Below the pieces are notes generated by a model that did not search any database, was not told the origin of the DNA, and was given only the letters and a program-made list of their open reading frames with translations. A DNA stretch of 34,378 nucleotides from an uncultured Desulfobulbaceae bacterium. GTDB taxonomy: Bacteria > Desulfobacterota > Desulfobulbia > Desulfobulbales > BM004. A program made the translations under genes and the position numbers. Shown one piece after another: positions 9,091 to 16,312 of this stretch. Each line of letters begins with the position of its first letter. Within the stretch, counting starts at the first letter, position 1. The DNA lies in contig CAMYKS010000029.1 of the NCBI GenBank assembly GCA_947259115.1, positions 1 through 34,378 on the forward strand, written 5' to 3'.

Positions 9091-10146
9091 CTAATCAATA
9101 TGGCTGATATCTAATTCCTGTTCGGTTCCGGCATCTGCCTTATAAACTGCATCTTCCGGTCCGGAATTATATTTTGCGCGTACAGCGATTCCTGTCCCGC
9201 CCAGCCCAAAGGCGATACTGGCATAAACCGAAAATATTCCCAGAAGCCAGGGCTTATCAATAAAGTTTATGCCGGCGATGAATTTCACCAGTTCCCATTG
9301 ATTCTGGGTAGTAATCGGACTGTTGAAAAATGTTAACATTACCAGCATATATCCCAGTCCATAACCGGCAATAACATAGAAAAGCCCGAACCAGGTCAGC
9401 TTGCGGAGAATTTCCGGAGTATTGATCTTGTCTTGCTGTGCCAAGGCGCCAACCACACATAATATAAGGACAAGAGCCAGCAGTATTGAGCCTAAAATAA
9501 CAATCTCGTTGTTGGCAAAAATAAACAGCAGTGTAAGGCAGCCGTCAAAAATGAGCAGGAGGAAAAGAGCCTGATGAAAAAGCACACCATGTCCTGTTGC
9601 GGCAACTGACGCTTCAGGGGCGGATTTCCGTACAGCAGCTTGTCGCTTCGGAGCAGCATTATTTGGAGAAGGTATGGACTCCTGATCAAGTTGCCCCTGA
9701 ACCTGTTCAATATGAGGCTGGATAAGGTTAATTACCCTACGGGCAGTTCGCAGCCTCTGCACGGGCGTGATCTTTACTGTCTGCACTGCGGTCTGAATAT
9801 AAAAGGCGCAGGTTGGCCCCAGCCACAGGTTGAACAGCAGGAGCAGGGTAAAAAGCCCGGCCAAGAACCAGGCGGGTATATTGGCGCTGTCCACCGGCAT
9901 GGCAACAAACAGGGCCAGGGCCAACAGCAGGCAGAAGATTATAGTAAACAGGTTGCTGAGAGATGTTCTCTGAATGGTTACCAACTGTACATCGTTATAG
10001 AAAAAACGCTTGTAGCTTTCCATGAATATGTGATTTTCAACGTACAGGAGATGGTCCTTCCCCATCCAGAAAGAGCTAGAGCCGGCAACCCTGAAAAGCT
10101 GGCGGCCCGGGAGCCGCTTATATTCATGCTGTTTTTTGCCGAACAT
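9091..10146 (-). CDS. hypothetical multi-TM protein, 351 aa
   Basis: The first 60 residues are soluble, with a possible PH-like beta sheet (M-E-S-Y-K-R-F-F-Y-N-D-V-Q-L-V-T-I-Q-R-T). Two TM helices (about 66-85 and 91-113), a helical cytoplasmic loop, four more hydrophobic segments (about 194-324) and an acidic tail follow. GAGGAAG lies eight to nine bases before the ATG. The downstream zinc-finger gene begins three bases after the stop. Membrane proteins opening with Y-N-D-V or Y-x-D-I motifs are often built on bacterial PH domains, but I cannot assign a family securely. Its position inside the tightly packed MoxR cluster argues for a structural role in the same machine. Confidence 0.65.
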   Translation of the reverse strand: MFGKKQHEYKRLPGRQLFRVAGSSSFWMGKDHLLYVENHIFMESYKRFFYNDVQLVTIQRTSLSNLFTIIFCLLLALALFVAMPVDSANIPAWFLAGLFTLLLLFNLWLGPTCAFYIQTAVQTVKITPVQRLRTARRVINLIQPHIEQVQGQLDQESIPSPNNAAPKRQAAVRKSAPEASVAATGHGVLFHQALFLLLIFDGCLTLLFIFANNEIVILGSILLALVLILCVVGALAQQDKINTPEILRKLTWFGLFYVIAGYGLGYMLVMLTFFNSPITTQNQWELVKFIAGINFIDKPWLLGIFSVYASIAFGLGGTGIAVRAKYNSGPEDAVYKADAGTEQELDISHID

Positions 10147-10183
10147 GTGCTTTAATCTTCCTCACATTGCATACTATTGCCTT

Positions 10184-10762
10184 CTATGACATTATGTAAA
10201 TTAATGCCGCAGACCAACTGATTACCTGGATGCCGGACAAGAGCATGGCGGCAACCAGACGGAGTTTTGTCCGCGGAATAATACTTGTGGGATAATTCCA
10301 GTAACGGATGGCAACATATAATGACACAGGTGCCGTAAAAATGGTGAACCAGAATATCAGCAGGGGGAAAACTGCAAGTTTAAAGGCCAGATCATCATAC
10401 AGCATCCTGCGGTTATCTATGGCCGGCAAGATATTTTCCTTGTTGACCGCGGTAATACAGGAGGAGCACAGGTGGTTGCCATTGATCTCTAAATCACACA
10501 GACCACATAGAAATCGACCGCAGGATGAGCAGGGCACTTCAGCCTTCTTGCCGGGATGATAAAAGCAGCTTGCCTCATTTTCCTGGACCAGTACCCGGCC
10601 GGATGCTTCCCCTTCAGTAGCACGCAACAGCGCCGGAAAAGCCTTCACCTGGATCATGACATCACAAGCCGGGCAGTTCAGCAGGTCATCATTGTCAAGA
10701 AAGAATTGAGGCAGAGGCTTACTGCAGTTGCTGCATCTTACTAATTCGCCAACATCAGCCAT
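10184..10762 (-). CDS. zinc ribbon + B-box-like finger + C-terminal TM protein, 192 aa
   Basis: An N-terminal zinc ribbon (C10-x2-C13, C30-x2-C33) is followed by a B-box-like finger (C66-x2-H69, C78-x2-C81, C86-x2-C89, C99-x2-C102) and two TM helices (about 130-155 and 170-190). The protein is therefore a membrane-tethered adaptor with the metal domains probably cytoplasmic. Its finger has the same C-x2-H / C-x2-C / C-x2-C / C-x2-C order as the 110-aa protein at 8755-9087. It starts three bases after the zinc-ribbon RDD gene stop and is 37 bases from the next gene. No enzyme motif is present. All three upstream cytosolic domains of this cluster (RDD, this protein, the 110-aa protein) bind zinc, which is unusual for a MoxR locus. 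Confidence 0.75.
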   Translation of the reverse strand: MADVGELVRCSNCSKPLPQFFLDNDDLLNCPACDVMIQVKAFPALLRATEGEASGRVLVQENEASCFYHPGKKAEVPCSSCGRFLCGLCDLEINGNHLCSSCITAVNKENILPAIDNRRMLYDDLAFKLAVFPLLIFWFTIFTAPVSLYVAIRYWNYPTSIIPRTKLRLVAAMLLSGIQVISWSAALIYIMS

Positions 10763-10765
10763 ATC

Positions 10766-11734
10766 TTATTTTTGGATTACTCTAGTATTGCAGATCCGAT
10801 CGTGCAGAGTTCTCTTCTCATCATCAAAGGCAGCCATGAGGTATCCTATACTTAGTATTATGGCACTTATTATTTCAGCAAAATAACGGCCGAATGCCCT
10901 GAGATAAGTGATCTTCTCCCCTTCGCCTGTCACCACCTTGATTTTACAGGCCATTTTGCCGGGTGTTGCAGCAAATTTACCAAGAAAGAACGTCACATAG
11001 GATATACCCGAAGCCATCTGCAGCAGCCAGACAATAATATTTACGGCCATGAATGCCTGAACGTCCTCGGGAGTTTCTGGTGCGTCTATGGCGGCAAACG
11101 GTGAAGCAAGCATGGTTATTATGGTATTGACGATGCCGAGAATAATGCCGTCGATAATCTTTGCACCGAAACGAATCCAGAATCCCGCATATATCATTTC
11201 CGTTGCAAGTGGTACCCCCTCTTTAAGCTTCTGGGTAAAAGCCGGTTTGCATTCAGCACAGATATAGGAATCCTTATAGGGCATCATCTCGCTACGCCCA
11301 AATCTTCTGCCGCATTCAGCACATGTTGTTTTTTCCACTGGGGGTCGGACGACCTGCTGTTGGAAGGATTTATCTGTTTCAGGCAGGTCATGTTCTCCTG
11401 ATTCCAATTCGAGCTTGATATCCTTGTTGCCGGGAGTGACCGGATGCTGCCCAGTGTCGTCCATGCTTTTCTGTACCTGGACTGCCTCCTTATTGATGGC
11501 CTTGTGAATTTCGACAATATTGCTGATGACCCCGGCCTTATCAAGAAGACTTTTAAATCTTTCAGCAGCCCCATAATCAATATTTTTTTTCAGCACTATG
11601 GGTCTGCCGGTGAAAATTTTCTCAATCTGTGCATCAGTTAAGGCAAAGGACTGTTGTATACTTGCCTTTGCCTCTTCCAAAGAAAAACCCTCCTGTAACT
11701 CACCTGTAAAAACAACCTTGAACTTGTCTGACAT
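10766..11734 (-). CDS. RDD-family membrane protein with N-terminal domain and LIM-like zinc ribbon
   Basis: A 322-residue three-part protein. An N-terminal domain of about 75 residues (K-V-V-F-T-G-E-L, then a fold of alternating helices and strands) resembles that seen in other RDD fusions. A charged linker leads to a zinc ribbon with C138-x2-C141 and C159-x2-C162. The RDD membrane domain (from about 182) has G-F-W-I-R-F-G-A-K-I-I-D and P-G-K-M-A-C-K-I-K-V. An upstream ATG would add 17 residues, but the ATG at 11734 has a strong GGGGGGAAC ribosome site, so it is chosen. This is the first gene of the ten-gene cluster. A 220-base gap separates it from the glutaredoxin gene, so it may have its own promoter. 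Confidence 0.85.
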   Translation of the reverse strand: MSDKFKVVFTGELQEGFSLEEAKASIQQSFALTDAQIEKIFTGRPIVLKKNIDYGAAERFKSLLDKAGVISNIVEIHKAINKEAVQVQKSMDDTGQHPVTPGNKDIKLELESGEHDLPETDKSFQQQVVRPPVEKTTCAECGRRFGRSEMMPYKDSYICAECKPAFTQKLKEGVPLATEMIYAGFWIRFGAKIIDGIILGIVNTIITMLASPFAAIDAPETPEDVQAFMAVNIIVWLLQMASGISYVTFFLGKFAATPGKMACKIKVVTGEGEKITYLRAFGRYFAEIISAIILSIGYLMAAFDDEKRTLHDRICNTRVIQK

Positions 11735-11954
11735 GTTCCCCCCACTTTTGTCTTCCTGTTGCTTTGATTGCTTCATTTGAATCAAATTTCATTTAGAATA
11801 TCAACGAATATCCTCAACAGCACAAGTACTCTTTTTTTTGAAAGAATCAGAGTTGAATGACCAGAGGCAAGGTTAGCAATACTTGCCTTTGTTTAGCCCC
11901 ATTTCGGGGTATTTTCAATTCACAATATTAGTTGTTATATTGTTTCCTGTTGTT

Positions 11955-12305
11955 TCACTTTCTTCGGAGAATCCCTACATCCACCGCCGCATCAATTACT
12001 TTCTGCGGCGAAAAATCGGAGATAATATGTTTGCCTATAACGATATGCGGCACACCGTCTCCACCAAGATCCTCATACATCTTGTAATAAGCATATGAGT
12101 TCTCTACATCATACTCTGTGAAAGGTATCTTGTTACGATTGAACCAACCGCGTACTCTATTGCAGGAGTGTCACCCCTGCATAGTAAAGAAGATAATCCT
12201 GCCCTGGGACACTTCCGTGGCTTTATCGGCCATGGCCATTTTCTGCCAGCTGGTGTAGCCTAAAAGGGTCAGGGCAAGTGCCAGAAGAATGAGTAAATTT
12301 CGCAT
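11955..12305 (-). CDS. exported glutaredoxin-like selenoprotein (in-frame TGA read as selenocysteine)
   Basis: A 116-residue thioredoxin-fold protein interrupted by TGA at 12173-12171 (codon 45). Read through, the sequence around it is F-F-T-M-Q-G-U-H-S-C, which places U exactly at the first, nucleophilic Cys of the glutaredoxin C-x-x-C motif (U45, C48). Downstream are the expected I-P-F-T-E-Y-D-V, the cis-proline region G-D-G-V-P-H-I-V (P86) and a final helix, all in the same frame to a TGA stop at 11957-11955. An ATG with AGGTGA just upstream starts the gene. Hydrophobic residues 4-16 and A-M-A before D27 suggest export. It lies 42 bases after the ankyrin gene. Frame conservation on both sides of the TGA and a SECIS-like hairpin favour selenocysteine. 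A nonsense mutation of a TGC or TGT codon is the alternative. Confidence 0.82.
12136..12150 (-). promoter_or_regulatory. candidate bacterial SECIS hairpin of the glutaredoxin gene
   Basis: In the mRNA, 20 bases separate the UGA from a 6-bp perfect stem (CGGUUG / CAAUCG) with the three-base loop GUU. The loop begins 26 bases after the UGA. Bacterial SECIS elements recognised by SelB lie inside the coding region, with an apical loop about 16-37 bases after UGA and a G among the first two loop bases. All three conditions are met. The stem can be extended by one G-U pair. The short loop makes folding-energy and homolog checks worthwhile. Confidence 0.6.
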
Positions 12306-12347
12306 TGCTCACCTGTTGTTTGGTTTTAGTTATTTATCTGCGTCCAA

Positions 12348-15300
12348 TTAAAGCTTACCGCTCTTTTCCGAAAGCAGAGCAACAAGTTCGTTGTTTTTAT
12401 AAGTTTTTGCAACTTCCAGCGGTGTTTCACCTGTAGCCAGTTTAAGGCCGGGGTCCGCTTCGTTTTGCAAAAGCAGCTGGGCGAACTCAATATTGCCTTT
12501 GTACGCCACATAATGCAGCGGGGTCCATTTGTCCGGGTTTGTAACATTCACATCTGCGCCATGTTCAATCAGCAGTCTGGCCATGACTAGATTTTCCTGG
12601 CCGACACTAAACATAAAAGGTGTTTCGCCGGTAGCCGATTTAATTTCCAGCGCAGCTTTGTTCTGGAGGAGAAATTGTGCCATCTCGACATTGGCGCTGG
12701 CTGCAGCAAAATGCAACGGAGTCCAATTATCCTGTTTCGTCGCATTGACGTCCGCACCGTGCTCAATCAGTAAACGGGCTATCGCAAAGTTGCCCTTATC
12801 AGCGGCAAACATGAGCGGTGTATCACCGGTTGACAATGTAAGATCAGAAGCCGCACCATGCTGCAGGAGCAGATCCACCATCGCCTCATTGCCGTTGGAG
12901 GACGCAAAATGCAGCGGGGCCCAACTGTCCAGTTTCACTATGTTCACATCTGCACCATGGTCGATCAATAACCGGGTCATCTCAAGATTGTCATTAGCAG
13001 CAGAGAACAGTATCGGTGTTTCGCCGGCAGCAACTTTGCGTTCAATATCTGCGTCATGCTGCAGAAGCAATGCTGCCATTGCATTATTACTTTTGACAGC
13101 TGCAAAATGCAGCGGGGTCCAGTTATCTTCCACTGCCACATTCACATCGGCACCATGCTCAATCAATAATTGCGCCATCTCGACATTGCCGCTGTTTGCT
13201 GCAAAGACCAGCGCGGTCCAGTTATCCCCGGCTGTCACATTAACATCTGCACCATGGTCTATCAGCAGACGCACCATTTCCAGGTCGTTTTCTCCAGCAT
13301 AATGGAGCAGAGGGAATGCAGCTTCTTCAACTTTTACATTGACGTCTGCGCCCTTTTCAATCAACAGGTTGATTATTTCAGGGAACTTTTTACTCATGGC
13401 AGTGATCAACGGAGTATAACCCGATTCAGCCGTGGTGTTGATGTCGGCGCCTTTGTCGAGCAGCAGCTCCACTATGGCAGGCAGGTTACCGATCACCGCG
13501 CTGTGCAGTGCAGTAAAGCCGTAGGTTTCTGCTGGATGTATGTCCGCACCATGTTCGATCAAAAACCTTGCCAGGTCTTCATTTCCCTGCAGGCAAGCAT
13601 TGTAGAGCGGAGTCTCGCCCCTGTTGTTCTGCTTGTTCATGTCGGCGCCGCGGCTGAGCAGCAGGTATGCGACATGCAGGGCATTATTGCTGGCGGCACT
13701 GTTCAGGGGTGTAAAACCGTACCGGTCTGGAGTATCCAGCGGTTCGCCGTTATCCAACAAAAATTTGGCCGCCGCCTCATCGCTGTACATGGCAGCCAGG
13801 TGCAGCGGGGTCCAGTGGACCGGCATCGGTTCCGCCTCGATCATTTGCAGGCCGACCCGGTCGCGCAGGTAGGCGAAGGCTTCGGGATCATCGCGATATT
13901 TGTCCATTACCTCCACAAACAACTCGTTGGACATGGCAAATTTATTATCCAGGTTATACTGTTCCGCCTTGATGAGCTGTTCCTTGTCAGGACCGGTGAA
14001 CAGGCGTAACTCGGTCTCGACGGTTTCCCGCGGACGGACACTCCAGGAAATCCCCTTACCTGCAAAACCATTGCGTAGATCCACATGCCCCGTTACGGAA
14101 GCCAGTAGTTCCTTCGCCTTTTCATAATCGCCCTGCCACATATTTGTAATGGCGTACTGGGTGATTATCCGGTCATGGTCCTCTGTACGTGCCGGCTCAT
14201 GCAGCATACCTTCGAACAGCGTCTCAAGTTCCACCGTTAAAACCGGCTGGCGGAACGGCTGGCGCCACTGATTGTGTTTCAGATCGCCGCCAACCATCCG
14301 CATGGCGACAAGGTAGTACATGGGTACGTCCGTGTCGAAACGTTTGGTTTCCATGCAGGTACGGCCAAAATCAATCATCGCATGATAGCTGCCGCCCCAC
14401 CGGGGTTCGAGCGAGTCAAAATAAATATAGTACGCCTGCTTATAATCCATCTGCGCGGCCACGCTCCGGTTGAACCAAGTGATCTCGGTCTCGCCTTCGC
14501 CGGCCTGGCCGGCCTGGGCTACCCTGATCATCAGGGCCGGTGCCTCCGGGTAACCGGGATTCAGCTTCCATGCTTTGGTAAGGTGTTCCCGGGCCGTGGC
14601 CAGATTTTTTTTGAAGCCTTCCCATCCCTCGGCGGTCACATCCTTAGCCCAACTGCCCCCCCGGGAACGCCAGGCTTCCAGTATGGCAAATTCCCCCTGC
14701 ACCAAGTGGGTGAGATACGGGTCTATGTTCTCATTATCCTTTAGGGCGTCAAGCATGTCCTCCCAAGTATCCTCATAGTTCATGCCCCACCTGAATGCAT
14801 AAAGCAGGTGGTAGCTGATGGGCATCTCCGGTCCAAAGAACTCCTTTTTGTCCAGGGCGGCTGCCAGGGATGAAAACAGGATTTTTAAATACTTGTTGCA
14901 CTTGCAGCGCAGGTCGCCGAGCCTGTAGTGATAAATTTCCAGCATGGCCCGGGCGCCGAAAAACCTGTTTATCGAGGGTAAATCCGATGCCTCAATCTGC
15001 TGCAGAGCACTTGCAATAATCGGTTCCGCCTCGTCCACCTTGTCGTTTTTGAACAGGCTGATCCCATACCAGAGGTTGACAAGCGAATCCCTGCAGCCGG
15101 CTTCAGCGAGCGATCTCCCCTCGCTTTCCAGGCCCGGCCAGTTTGGATTTTTGTTAACACCGCTTTCTATCTGGCTGATCAGGTCAAGATAGGATTCAGC
15201 AGAAGGCGGGCATGGATTGGTTTGCGCCTGGCTGGCAAGATAGGCCTCCACCGTGTTGCGATACATCCAGGAATACCACATCCTGTTCCGATGCTCCGAG

Positions 15301-15470
15301 AGAATGGCCTCAGGTCCGGAAGGGATCTTGATAGTCTGAAATCCCCTCGAAACAACAGGTAATGTAGGCCTGGTTTCAGTATTTTCCGCTTTGTCGTTAC
15401 TGCAGCCAATAAGCAGCAGGAGCAGAATGCACACGCAAACGGTCGTCAATGAAAATGATATTTTCCTCAT
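12348..15470 (-). CDS. exported lipoprotein with C-terminal ankyrin-repeat domain, 1040 aa
   Basis: The N-terminus (M-R-K-I-S, a long hydrophobic run, then L-I-G-C-S) is a lipoprotein signal with the acylated Cys in the lipobox, so the protein should be anchored in the periplasm or outer membrane. An earlier GTG would add six residues ahead of the signal and is rejected. Residues about 40-550 are helical/TPR-like and contain P-R-W-G-G-S-Y-H-A-M, typical of DUF4034-type proteins. From about residue 552 to the end there are roughly 15 ankyrin repeats of 33 residues (T-P-L-H-x-A-A, L-L-I-E-H-G-A-D-V-N). The last eight or so alternate in two types, giving a 66-residue super-repeat. It follows the 184-aa gene after 21 bases. 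The likely role is protein binding in the envelope; the partner is unknown. Confidence 0.88.
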   Translation of the reverse strand: MRKISFSLTTVCVCILLLLLIGCSNDKAENTETRPTLPVVSRGFQTIKIPSGPEAILSEHRNRMWYSWMYRNTVEAYLASQAQTNPCPPSAESYLDLISQIESGVNKNPNWPGLESEGRSLAEAGCRDSLVNLWYGISLFKNDKVDEAEPIIASALQQIEASDLPSINRFFGARAMLEIYHYRLGDLRCKCNKYLKILFSSLAAALDKKEFFGPEMPISYHLLYAFRWGMNYEDTWEDMLDALKDNENIDPYLTHLVQGEFAILEAWRSRGGSWAKDVTAEGWEGFKKNLATAREHLTKAWKLNPGYPEAPALMIRVAQAGQAGEGETEITWFNRSVAAQMDYKQAYYIYFDSLEPRWGGSYHAMIDFGRTCMETKRFDTDVPMYYLVAMRMVGGDLKHNQWRQPFRQPVLTVELETLFEGMLHEPARTEDHDRIITQYAITNMWQGDYEKAKELLASVTGHVDLRNGFAGKGISWSVRPRETVETELRLFTGPDKEQLIKAEQYNLDNKFAMSNELFVEVMDKYRDDPEAFAYLRDRVGLQMIEAEPMPVHWTPLHLAAMYSDEAAAKFLLDNGEPLDTPDRYGFTPLNSAASNNALHVAYLLLSRGADMNKQNNRGETPLYNACLQGNEDLARFLIEHGADIHPAETYGFTALHSAVIGNLPAIVELLLDKGADINTTAESGYTPLITAMSKKFPEIINLLIEKGADVNVKVEEAAFPLLHYAGENDLEMVRLLIDHGADVNVTAGDNWTALVFAANSGNVEMAQLLIEHGADVNVAVEDNWTPLHFAAVKSNNAMAALLLQHDADIERKVAAGETPILFSAANDNLEMTRLLIDHGADVNIVKLDSWAPLHFASSNGNEAMVDLLLQHGAASDLTLSTGDTPLMFAADKGNFAIARLLIEHGADVNATKQDNWTPLHFAAASANVEMAQFLLQNKAALEIKSATGETPFMFSVGQENLVMARLLIEHGADVNVTNPDKWTPLHYVAYKGNIEFAQLLLQNEADPGLKLATGETPLEVAKTYKNNELVALLSEKSGKL

Positions 15471-15491
15471 TATCCTGCCTGCCTCCACTTA

Positions 15492-16046
15492 TCAGTTGCA
15501 GCTTATCGGTTTAAGGTCGTTTACCAGTACATATTTACGTGGATCCACGTTGAACTGCTTCTGGGCTCTCAGCAACTGGATCTGGATATTGGTGATATCG
15601 ACTCCGTTATCATAGATATTTTGCAGCTGCAGGGATTTCCCCCCAATGATCTGGCAGTTACGCTCATCCCCAATTTTATCATTCATGGAAGCAATTGTGC
15701 GCTCCAGTGAGGAAGTGTCGGCTATTACATTAATCAGGGAGGCTTTTTTGACGCTGTTTATCTCACACATAAATTTACTGAAAATGCGTTTGTTGTCTCC
15801 TAACGGTGATGCAATTAAGGAATATTTGGCAATATTATCATCGTCACCGGTCAAGGTGGTTTTGCCAAACACCCGTACTTCAGCGGAAAAGTCCCCCAGT
15901 TCTTTGAAGATGAACTCTTCCTTGCCATTCTTGAATACGATCTCTCCTGAAGCATTATTTTCCATTGAATCATATGATCCCGAACCGTAATGGAACCACC
16001 AGAAGATGCCTGTACAGATAACCAACAATATTAAAATATTACGCAT
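15492..16046 (-). CDS. hypothetical exported or anchored protein, 184 aa
   Basis: A hydrophobic N-terminus (residues 3-18, I-L-I-L-L-V-I-C-T-G-I-F-W-W-F) is followed by a polar, mixed alpha/beta domain. There are three non-TM Cys residues, including a C-terminal P-I-S-C-N. AAGGAC precedes the ATG. No family is recognised. It is the first substantial gene behind the riboswitch/terminator leader and is followed by the ankyrin lipoprotein after 21 bases and then the glutaredoxin. All three products are predicted to be exported. The distal Cys residues could be substrates of the glutaredoxin, but that is only a suggestion from neighbourhood. Confidence 0.7.
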   Translation of the reverse strand: MRNILILLVICTGIFWWFHYGSGSYDSMENNASGEIVFKNGKEEFIFKELGDFSAEVRVFGKTTLTGDDDNIAKYSLIASPLGDNKRIFSKFMCEINSVKKASLINVIADTSSLERTIASMNDKIGDERNCQIIGGKSLQLQNIYDNGVDITNIQIQLLRAQKQFNVDPRKYVLVNDLKPISCN

Positions 16047-16063
16047 AAATAAGTCCTTTTAGT

Positions 16064-16153
16064 TTAAATTCGCCTAATTTTTTTTACTTGTATATGCTTC
16101 TTGAATTCAAAACTCAAAAAAACCGTTTTGAATATTACTTGCCATTTTTTCAT
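16064..16153 (-). CDS. possible 29-aa leader peptide or microprotein
   Basis: Immediately behind the terminator T-run there is a good ribosome site (GAGGAG, six bases before ATG) opening a 29-codon ORF that is very basic (M-K-K-W-Q-V-I-F-K...K-K-I-R-R-I). It ends 17 bases before the 184-aa gene. Whether it is translated is unknown. It could couple ribosomes into the operon, be a remnant of a longer gene, or be chance. A longer reading of the same frame extends back through the riboswitch and is not believable. Confidence 0.3.
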   Translation of the reverse strand: MKKWQVIFKTVFLSFEFKKHIQVKKIRRI

Positions 16154-16169
16154 CAGTTTCTCCTCAAAC

Positions 16170-16203
16170 AAAAAAACCGAGCCACCTTTTACAGGTAACT
16201 CGG
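16170..16203 (-). terminator. intrinsic terminator (riboswitch expression platform)
   Basis: An 11-bp stem (CCGAGUUACCU pairs with AGGUGGCUCGG, two G-U pairs) with loop GUAAA is followed directly by seven T. It starts a few bases after the aptamer 3' end and precedes the first gene by about 120 bases, so it must be bypassed for expression. Its 5' arm contains ACCUGU (16191-16196), perfectly complementary to ACAGGU inside the aptamer (16238-16243). This offers a candidate antiterminator pairing. Confidence 0.85.
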
Positions 16204-16204
16204 C

Positions 16205-16290
16205 TATAATTCTGGCAACCCAGCTATCTACTAAAAGACCTGTGGTTTTCCGTCCCTGCTTCACAACAGGTTTGGCTTTATCATTTATTA
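16205..16290 (-). ncRNA. GEMM-I (cyclic dinucleotide, c-di-GMP-I type) riboswitch aptamer
   Basis: The RNA carries the class hallmarks in order: C-A-A-A-C-C, then a 6-bp helix (CCUGUU / AGCAGG) capped by the GNRA tetraloop GUGA, then GGGAC, then a short second helix, and a closing GGGUUGCC. Compared from memory with the Vibrio Vc2 aptamer, the base equivalent to G20 is G, as in c-di-GMP binders rather than the A typical of cGAMP-selective variants. The normally G21-C46 pair appears as C-G, a compensatory change. A promoter lies just upstream and an intrinsic terminator just downstream. It controls the unit 184-aa protein, ankyrin lipoprotein, glutaredoxin. Ligand identity and switching direction are inferred. 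Confidence 0.83.
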
Positions 16291-16312
16291 AGAAGGTACT
16301 CAGCCCAATCAG

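Noticed and set aside
1459..11905. Shared 17-base near-match (GGCTAAACAA-x-GGCAAG) downstream of the RDD gene and of the glutaredoxin gene
   Set aside because: One such near-match is expected by chance in a 34-kb window, and the flanks do not align.
12529..14009. Long plus-strand ORFs opposite the ankyrin gene
   Set aside because: They are antisense shadows of the repeats; no ribosome sites, no family resemblance, and the minus-strand protein is unambiguous.
16064..16264. 66-codon minus-strand ORF running through the operon leader
   Set aside because: Its first two thirds coincide with the riboswitch aptamer and terminator; only the last 29 codons have a ribosome site.
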